64,000 nucleotides of DNA from Zea mays (lineage: Eukaryota; Streptophyta; Magnoliopsida; Poales; Poaceae): NCBI RefSeq assembly GCF_902167145.1, contig NC_050104.1, positions 104,419,849-104,483,848 on the forward strand. Reading direction: 5' to 3'. A model generated the notes under the pieces. It had not been told where the DNA came from and searched no databases. It was given only the letters and a program-made list of their open reading frames with translations. Shown here piece by piece: positions 56,697-64,000 of the stretch. Position numbers and translations under genes: made by a program. Each line of letters begins with the position of its first letter. The first letter of the stretch is position 1.

Positions 56697-59600
56697 ATGG
56701 CGACCACAGGCGCAGTTGATGCCCAGCTCACCCTCGCGTTGGAATCTCCGACGCGCTCCCTGTTGTCCGAATTGGACAAGCGCATCCATGCCATCGACTC
56801 CAAGTGGGCAAACCGCGTGGGGATCCTGGAGACTCAAGTTGTGGACTCCACCAGGCATTTGGAGTCGTTCTCCAGGGAGATCCGTGAAGACCTGAAGGCC
56901 CATTTGGTGACAGCCGATGAAGCAGTGGATGATCGGATCCGCTATCTAGAGGCCGGTACAATCTCCTGTGTTGTGGCGCTCGAGTCGTCTTCTCAAGCCG
57001 TTGAGATCTCGCGGCCCCAAATCGATGCATCGATTGACGGGCTGTACGCCAACATCCAGACGATTCACGCCGACATCGCGCAGATCGTGACCCAACAACC
57101 TTCCAACAGTCGTTCCGGTGGGTTCGGCGCAGCCGGCATCCTTGGAACCCCCAGATTGGTGATTGGGCGTTCCACTGCTACCTTCGACAACACCGATTTC
57201 TCACGTTTTGGGCCCAGCGCTGCAATCTCTCACCGGGACAGTGGTATTGGGTATAATCAACCCAATTTCCGCTGCCCGATCATGGGTGCGTGGAACAATC
57301 CTTCTCCTCCTTCGTTTACGTCTCCTACTCAGTATGATCATAGTGGCCATGTTCCCCTGCACCGTTAGTTAGGGGGTTTGCCCAAGCTTTCATTCCCCAA
57401 GTTTGATGGCACTAGCCCAAAATTATGGCAGAAACGATGCGAAGATTATTTTGCTATGTATGCCACTAAAATCACTGTTTGGGTCAGAGTAGCATCCGTG
57501 CACTTTGAGGGGGTTGCTGGGCGTTGGTTTCAGTCTATTGAACCACAAGTGTCTTCCTGGTCGTGGCAACAGTTTTGTCACGCTGCGCACGAATGTTTTG
57601 GGCGTGAACAGCACGAGCTTGTTATTCGCAAACTGTTCCATATCCGTTAGACATCTTCAGTCCAGGATTATGTTGATCGTTTTTGTGAACTTATTGATGT
57701 CCTTGTCACCTATGAGCACACTACAGATCCTTTGTATTATACCATGAAATTCATTGATGGCCTCCATGACGATATTAAATTTGTTATATTGGTTCAACGC
57801 CCCAGCACTTTGGATACTTCTTGCGCTCTTGCTTTGTTACAGGAAGAGGCAGATTCATCCCGGCGTCGTGAGCACCGTGGGTCGGAGGGTGCGTTTCCAG
57901 GGCGTTCATATCCGAAGTTACCTGCTCCTCCTCCTCCCAGGTGGGATAAATCGCTGGGAGGGGAAACTGTCGCCACCAAGCCTGTGGTCCCTCAGCCGGG
58001 TTCTTCTACTGACAAGCTCGCATCCCTTCATGCTTATCGTCGTGCTCGAGGTCTGTGTCAATATTGCGCTGAAAAATGGGACAAGGGTCACAAGTGCGCT
58101 CAGACAGTTCAGCTACATGCTATCCAGGAAGTATGGGATCTGTTGAATCCGAAACTCACCAGATCAAAAGGTGATATCGAAGATTCCACAAATCAGTTCA
58201 TGATGTTATTGTCCCAAGAGGCCAGTTCTCCAAAAACTGCATATTCTACGTTCAAACTTCAAGGGTATATCCAAGGAATTCCACTGCTGATTCTATTGGA
58301 CTCCGGTAGTTCTCATTCCTTTTTGAATGTGGATCACAGCTCCTCTTTGCAGGGTGTCGCCTCCCTAGCTCAACCCTTGTCAGTTAGAGTTGCTAATGGA
58401 AATATTATAAACTATACCAGTCACCTCTCCAATGCAGTTTGGTCTGTACAGAACATTCAGTTTCAGTCAGACTTCAAGATTATACCGCTTCCCAACTATG
58501 ATTTGATTCTTGGTATGGATTGGCTTATCTAGTATAGCCTGATGCATGTTGACTGGAAACACAAATGGTTATTTATTGAATTTCAAGGACAGCCTACTGT
58601 CATTCATGGTCTTCATCCACTAGTTCCTTCGGGGGCCCTGTTGCAGGTCAGACAGGTAGAAGCCACACATGTACCCTCATTTGAATTATGTCAAGTGTCT
58701 GAATCTGATATGTCTGCTTCAGTGCATCAATTATTGTGCTCATATCAATCCTTATTCGAGGAACCCACCACATTACCTCCAAGCCGATTTTGTGATCACA
58801 CAATTCCTTTGATTCTGGGTGCTCGCCCAGTCAACATGAGGCCGTATCGTTTTCCCCCAGCGATGAAAGATGAGGTGGAAGCACATGTCAAGGATATGTT
58901 ACGCAGTGGTCTTATTCAACCTAGCTCTAGTGCCTTTTCGTCACCAGTTACATTTGTTAAAAAGAAGGATCACAGTTGGCGTTTCTGTGTGGACTATAGG
59001 CACCTTAATGCACTTATAGTGAAGACTAAATACTCGATACCTATGATTGATGAGCTCTTGGATGAACTATTTGGTGCTTCCTGGTTTTCTATTCTTGACC
59101 TGCACGCAGGACTCCACCAGATATTGCTCAAGGCCGGTGAAGAGCACAAGACGACATTCCAAACTCATATGGGACATTATGAATTTCGTGTTATGGCGTT
59201 TGGCCTCACCGGCGCCCCGGGTACATTTCAGCGAGCTATGAATCAAATGTTGTTTCCTCTATTGCGCAAGTGTGCCCTCGTCTTCTTTGATGATATACTT
59301 ATTTACAGTGCAACCTTGGAAGACCATCTTAAACATTTACAACAAGTGTTCGAGCTGTTGTCCAGAGATGCCTGGAAGGTGAAGATGAACAAGTGTTCTT
59401 TTGCACAAAATCAGGTTTCTTATTTGGGTCATATTGTGTCTGCTGCTGGTGTCGCTACAGACCCTGCCAAAATCCAAGCTATAGCTGACTGGCCAAAACC
59501 AGCAAATGTCAAGGAATTACAGAGTTTTTTGGGCCTTGCTGGATACTATAAGAAGTTCATCCGTCACTTTTGGATCATTTGCCATCCCTTGCATGGGCTG

Positions 59601-60473
59601 CTCAAGAAGGGAGTTGTATACGTTTGGACGGACGATCATTCCACAACATTCCACACCTTGAAAGCAGCTCTAGCATCAGCTCCGGTGCTGGCCTTGCCTG
59701 ATTTTTCCTCCCAGTTCACTATTGAAACTGACGCTAGTTCTTTTGGAATTGGTGTTGTGCTTATGAAGAAAGAGCATCCATTATCCTTCTTGAGTAAAGC
59801 ACTGGGCCCTAAATGCCGTGGACTTTCAGCTTATGAGAAGGAGTTCATGGCTATCCTTGTAGCAGTTCAGCAGTGGCGTCAATATTTGCAGCATGGCGAG
59901 TTTATTATTCTCACTGATCACCAGAGTCTGTCCCAGCTCAATGAGCAACGGTTGCATACTCCATGGCAGCATAAGGTGTTCACTAAACTCTTGGGACTCC
60001 ATTATAAGATCATCTACCGGCAAAGCCATTCCAATTGGGTAGCAGATGCGTTATCCCATCGGTTTTGTCCAGAGATTAATGTTGTATCGGAGATCGTTCC
60101 ACAATGGCTCACTGATGTCCAGAATAGCTATAGTCATGATCCGGCTGCTCAATCCTTGATGGCCAAATTAGCTTTGGATCCTTCGGTTGTACCCCACTTT
60201 ACTCTCACTAATAGTCTGCTGCGTTATAAGGGTCGTATCTCGTTGGGGAATGACAAAGTTCTGCAACAATGACTGGTGGCTTCTCTTCATACAATCATAC
60301 TTCACCAATTGGAGGCCATTCTGGCATTCCTGTTACTTATAGTTGCCTCAAGAATCTCTTCGCTTGGAAAAATATGAAAACCACAGTCCAACAGTTTATA
60401 CAAACTTGCCAGATATGCTTACAGGCAAACCAGACCGGTCAGCATACCCTAGGAAACTTCAACCCTTACCAGT
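56697..60473 (+). pseudogene. gag-pol polyprotein of a Reina-like chromovirus, 3' end cut off
   Basis: A single plus-strand frame from ATG 56697 (MATTGAVDAQL) to about 60280, with stops at 57366, 57648, 58530 and 60270. Then a frame change leads to the integrase finger (60269-60473). Domains: Gag core (LSFPKFDGTSPKLWQ, 57390 onward), zinc knuckle CQYCAEKWDKGHKC (near 58060), protease LLDSGSSHSFL (near 58300), RT with RFCVDYRHLNALI and LVFFDDILIYS, RNase H with ETDASSFGIGVVL and LTDHQSLSQL, and the integrase HHCC finger ending CQIC. The KWxxGHKC-type knuckle and short LTR suggest the Reina clade. It is cut at 60473 by a Sirevirus; integrase core and chromodomain would lie beyond the window. 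Confidence 0.88.
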
Positions 60474-61703
60474 TGAAAGGGAAATAGTCTCAGTATTTCT
60501 TATAATCGATTTTGGTGTTTGATGACCATCACAAACCTTGTGGACTAACTAGTTTGCCCAGTTGATCATTTCACAGGTGCATAAGTTCATCTACAACCAT
60601 TCTAAGTTGACTGTCTGGAATACCGTAGATTATTTCGGACAGGAGAAGCTTTTTGGAAAAACACTTACGCGCGGACCGTACAGGCCCTTGCGGCGGACCG
60701 TTCGCGGCACCAAGGTGACCCTCAGAGAGGAACACTGCAAAAACACAGATCTACACTACGGACCGTCCGGCGGAGAAGCGAGCACCGTCCGAGACCAAGC
60801 GCGGACCGTCCGGCCTCAGTCGTGGACCGTCCGGTCGGTGAAAACCAGAAAAACCCGAAGGTGATGGGTTCGGTAAAATGTAATTTTAGCGTCCTCGCGG
60901 ACCGTCCGGGGTGCACGACTGGACCATCCGTGACTGCTTTATCTGACATCTGACGACGCATTTAATGCATAGTAGCCGTTGATATAGCCGTTACTGCTCA
61001 CCGTTGCGATTTTAGCCGTTGATGAACAAGGGCGGACCGTCCGGACGAGGGGCGCGGACCGTCCGCGGTCGGCAGAAAAGGAGCAATGGCTAGGAAGTGG
61101 TTGGGGGCTATAAATACAACCCAACCACCTCCATTCGTGACAACCAAGCACTCCAATCTTTCACATTCAATACAAGAGCTAGCAATCCATTCCAAGACAC
61201 AATCAAAGCTTCCAATCTCTCCAAGTTCCACAATTGAGACAAGTGATCATTAGTGATTAGTGACTTGAGAGAGAGTGTGATCTGTGTGTTATTTGTCGCT
61301 CTTGTCGCTTGGCTTTTGCAATCGTTCTTTCTTCTTCTCCCATCCTTATTCTCAAGTGACTTGTAATCAAAAGCAAGAGACACCAAGTGTGTGGTGGTCC
61401 TTGCAGGGTCTAAGTGACCCGTTTGATTAAGAAGAAAGCTCACTCGATCTAAGTGACCGTTTGAGAGAGGGAAAGGGTTGAAAGAGACCCGGTCTTTGTG
61501 ACCACCTCAACGGGGACTAGGTTCTTTGGAACCGAACCTTGGTAAAACAAATCACCGTGTTCATCCGCTTTATTTCTTGGTTGATTTGTTTTCCCTCTCT
61601 TTTGGACTCAGATTTAATTCTTACGCTAACCTCGGTTTGTAGTGTGTGCTTAAGTTTGTAAATTTCAGATTCCACCTATTTACCCCCCTCTAGGCGACTT
61701 TCA
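60474..61703 (+). repeat. 5' LTR of the Sirevirus
   Basis: This 1230-base LTR runs TGAAAGGGAAATAGTC...GGCGACTTTCA. U3 (60660-61070) carries repeated GCGGACCGTCCG(G/C) motifs; a TATA box follows, then R/U5 with GACCCGGTCTTTGTGACCAC, shared with the Ji-like LTR at 46014 and, reversed, with the LTR at 14851. Confidence 0.93.
61109..61116 (+). promoter_or_regulatory. TATA box of the Sirevirus LTR
   Basis: TATAAATA in GGGGGCTATAAATACAACCC, 30-40 bases beyond the last GGACCGTCC motif; comparable to 46704-46711. Confidence 0.7.
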
Positions 61704-61705
61704 AT

Positions 61706-61717
61706 TGGTATTAGAGC
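61706..61717 (+). other. Primer-binding site of the Sirevirus
   Basis: TGGTATTAGAGC two bases after the LTR, a T variant of the usual initiator Met tRNA site (TGGTATCAGAGC). Confidence 0.85.
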
Positions 61718-61751
61718 CTGGCACTTCATAAGAGTCTAACCACTCGAAGTG

Positions 61752-64000
61752 ATGTCGGGAGATCACGCCAAGAGGGAGATCGTGACCGGTGGTGACAAGT
61801 CCGCAAGCTCAGGAAGAACTCATTCGAGGGAGTCCGACCATAAACACAAGGAGGAATCCTCTTCCTCCATCAAGTCACAATGGAGAGGTGACAAGAAGAA
61901 GAAGATGAAGAAAGTGGTCTACTACGAGACCGACTCTTCGTCACCCTCCACCTCTGGCTCGGAATCGGCGTCCGTCACTTCTAAGTGCCATGAGCGCAAG
62001 AAGTATAGTAAGATGCCCCTCCGCTATCCTCGCATTTCCAAACGCACTCCATTACTTTCCGTTCCCCTAGGCAAACCATCATTTTTTGATGGTGAGGATT
62101 ATTGTATGTGGAGTGACAAAATGAGGCATCACCTAACCTCACTCCATAAAAGCATATGGGATATTGTTGAGTATGGAGCGCAGTTACCGAAGGTAGGGGA
62201 CAAGGACTACGATTCAGACGAGGCCGACCAAATTCGGCACTTTAACTCCCAAGCCACAACTATACTCCTTGCCTCCTTGTATCGAGAGGAGTATAATAAG
62301 GTGCAAGGGTTAAAGACGACCAAAGACATTTGGGACGTCCTCAAAACGGCGCACGAAGGGGACAAAGTGACCAAGACCACCAAACGGGAGACGATCAAGG
62401 GGGAGCTCGGTCGATTTGTCCTCAACCAAGGAGAGTAGCCACAAGCGATGTACAACCGGCTCAAGACCTTGGTCAACCAAGTGCGCAACCTCGGGAGCAC
62501 AAAATGGGATGACCATGAAATGGTCAAGGTTATTCCAAGATCACTCGTTTTTCGTAATCCTATGCAAGTTTAATTAATACGTGGTGATCCTAGATATAAG
62601 CTAATGTCTTCCGAGGAGGTTATAGGGAAGTTTGTGAGCTTTGAATTGATGATCAAAGGCTTCAAACAAATCGTCGAGCAAGGCGGCACCTCCACGCCCG
62701 AGGTGCAACCCATCGCATTCAAGGCGACGGAGGAAGAAAAGAAGGAATCTACACCAAATAGAATTCCCATCGACGCCTCCCAGCTCGACAACGAGGAGAT
62801 GGCACTCATCATCAAGAGCTTCCGCCAAATCCTCAAGCAAAGGAGGGGGAAAGATTACAAATCCCGCTCCAAAAAGGTGTGCTACAAGTGTGGTAAGCCC
62901 GGTCATTTTATCGCTAAATGTCCTATGTCTAGTGATAGTGACAGGGATAACGACAAGAAGGGAAAGAGGAAGAAGAAGAAGTACTACAAGAAGAAGGGCG
63001 ACGATGCCCACGTATGTCGGGAATGGGACTCCGACGAGAGCACCACCGACTCCTCCTCCGACGAGGACGCCGCCAACATCGCCATCAACAAGGTCCTCCA
63101 CTTCCCAAACGTCGGCCACAAGTGCCTCATGGTAAAGGACGACAAAAGAAAGAAGGTAAAATCTAGAGCTTCCACTAAATATACAACATCTAGTGATGAG
63201 GATAGCTCTAGTGAAGATGAGGATAATTTGCTTACCCTTTTTGCCAACCTCAACATGCAACAAAAAGAAAAATTAAATGAATTGATAGGTGCTATACATG
63301 AGAAGGATGAACTCTTGGAAAGCCAAGAGGAATTCCTTATTAAGGAAAATAAAAAGCATGTTAAGGTGAAAAATGCTTATGCTCAAGAGATAGAAAAATG
63401 TGAAAATTTGACTAAAGAGCTTAGCATTTGCCATGACACTATTTCCAACCTTAGAACTGAGAATGTTAGTTTAATTGCTAAGGTTGAGAAATCAAATGTT
63501 TGCAATGATTCAATTGTCAATCTTAAGAATGAGAATGCTAGTTTAGTTGCCAAGATTGATAAATTGAATGAATCAATTGCTAGCCTTAAAACTGAGAATG
63601 ATAAGTTAATTTCTAAGGCTAAAGATTTGAATGTTTGCAATGACTCTATTTTCAATCTTAGAAATGAGAATGCTATCTTACATGCTAAGATTGATGAATT
63701 AAATGCTTGCAAACCCTCTACATCTACTGTTGAACATGTTGCTATTTGTACTAGATGTAGAGACATTAATGTTGATGCTATTCATGATCACCTTGCTTTA
63801 ATTAAACAACAAAATGATCACATAGCTCAACTAACTGCTAAAATCAATGAGCATGAAATTGAAATGAAAATTTTAAATTTGCTAGAAACATGCTCTATAG
63901 TGGGAGACGCCCTGGCATCAAGGATGGCATTGGTTTCCAACAGGGAAGCAATTTCAAGCTTAATGCCCCTAAAAGATTGTCCAATTTTGTTAAGGGCAAG
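61752..64000 (+). pseudogene. gag: gag (and start of pol) of the Sirevirus, with stops and a frameshift
   Basis: ATG at 61752 (MSGDHAKREIVTGGDKSASS) is 46 bases after the primer-binding site. The frame encodes a Ser/Lys-rich N-terminus, a copia Gag core (PSFFDGEDYCMWSDKMRHHL; LKTTKDIWDVLKTAHEGD), a CCHC knuckle (CYKCGKPGHFIAKC, 62881-62922), basic and acidic low-complexity stretches, and a long coiled coil (63240-63700) with repeated LRNENA / LKTEND units, then a CTRC...HDHLALIKQQNDHIAQL segment. Stops: TAG at 62436 and TAA at 62571. Near 63855-63870 one base seems lost in an A-rich stretch, putting the downstream GIKDGIGFQQG sequence into another frame. The copy is therefore probably not autonomous. 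Confidence 0.85.

Larger units (their letters stand above)
60474..64000 (+). mobile_element. Sirevirus (Opie-like copia element), 5' part
   Basis: 5' LTR, primer-binding site and a long gag-like frame in plus orientation; it leaves the window before integrase. It is inserted in the integrase region of the Reina-like element; CCAGT (60469-60473) is the presumed target site. Gag with a long C-terminal coiled coil, the variant primer site and the palindrome-rich LTR are Sirevirus characters. Confidence 0.92.

Overview
The window is plant nuclear DNA from a grass, most likely maize or a close Andropogoneae relative. The Sirevirus (Ji/Opie-type) LTRs, the Tekay/Del-, Tat- and Reina-type Ty3 elements and the deep nesting of insertions all point that way. 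I found no intact host gene, no rRNA or tRNA gene, no CRISPR array and no bacterial-style operon. Almost every base belongs to an LTR retrotransposon, a solo LTR or a decayed transposon.

Layout. (1) 1-10825: a degenerate minus-strand Tekay/Del-type chromovirus with two ~2.9 kb LTRs; the left LTR runs off the window. (2) 10826-16485: a truncated minus-strand Ty1/copia element. Element 1 sits in its 3' LTR, and two Sirevirus solo LTRs (13047-14315 and 14851-16196) sit in its reverse transcriptase. (3) 16486-18637, resuming briefly at 52790: remains of a plus-strand Ty3 element with gag, a 3 x 64 bp tandem repeat and an antisense ORF tail. (4) 18638-18803 plus 49929-52789: one ~3 kb solo LTR split by element A. 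(5) 18804-49928: element A, a minus-strand Tat-type Ty3 element with ~1.08 kb LTRs, gag, protease, RT, RNase H, integrase and a separate antisense ORF. It holds four later insertions: solo LTRs at 21747-24544 and 25043-30991, a non-autonomous long-LTR element at 35268-43878, and a Ji-type solo LTR at 46014-47261. (6) 52795-56300: poorly conserved DNA with fragments of a Ptta/En/Spm (CACTA-associated) transposase. (7) About 56300-60473: a plus-strand Reina-like chromovirus, cut within integrase by (8) 60474-64000, the 5' part of a Sirevirus (Opie-type) whose remainder lies beyond the window.

Insertion boundaries in the central nest rest on TG...CA ends with 5 bp target-site duplications read directly from the sequence: GAGTC, GGCGA, GGCGG, CTTTG and GTTCT are perfect; AAGGG/AAGAG, CCGAT/CTGAT and AGAAC/ATAAC each carry one mismatch. 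This gives a clear relative order of events.

The most interesting structures are: the long intron-containing antisense reading frame of element A, which stays in register across two solo-LTR insertions; a 57 bp-period array of CG-rich palindromes; a ~210 bp degenerate tandem array inside an unusually long (5.9 kb) solo LTR; a non-autonomous element with 3.6 kb LTRs and only 1.3 kb of non-coding interior; and a tandem duplication just upstream of the antisense ORF.
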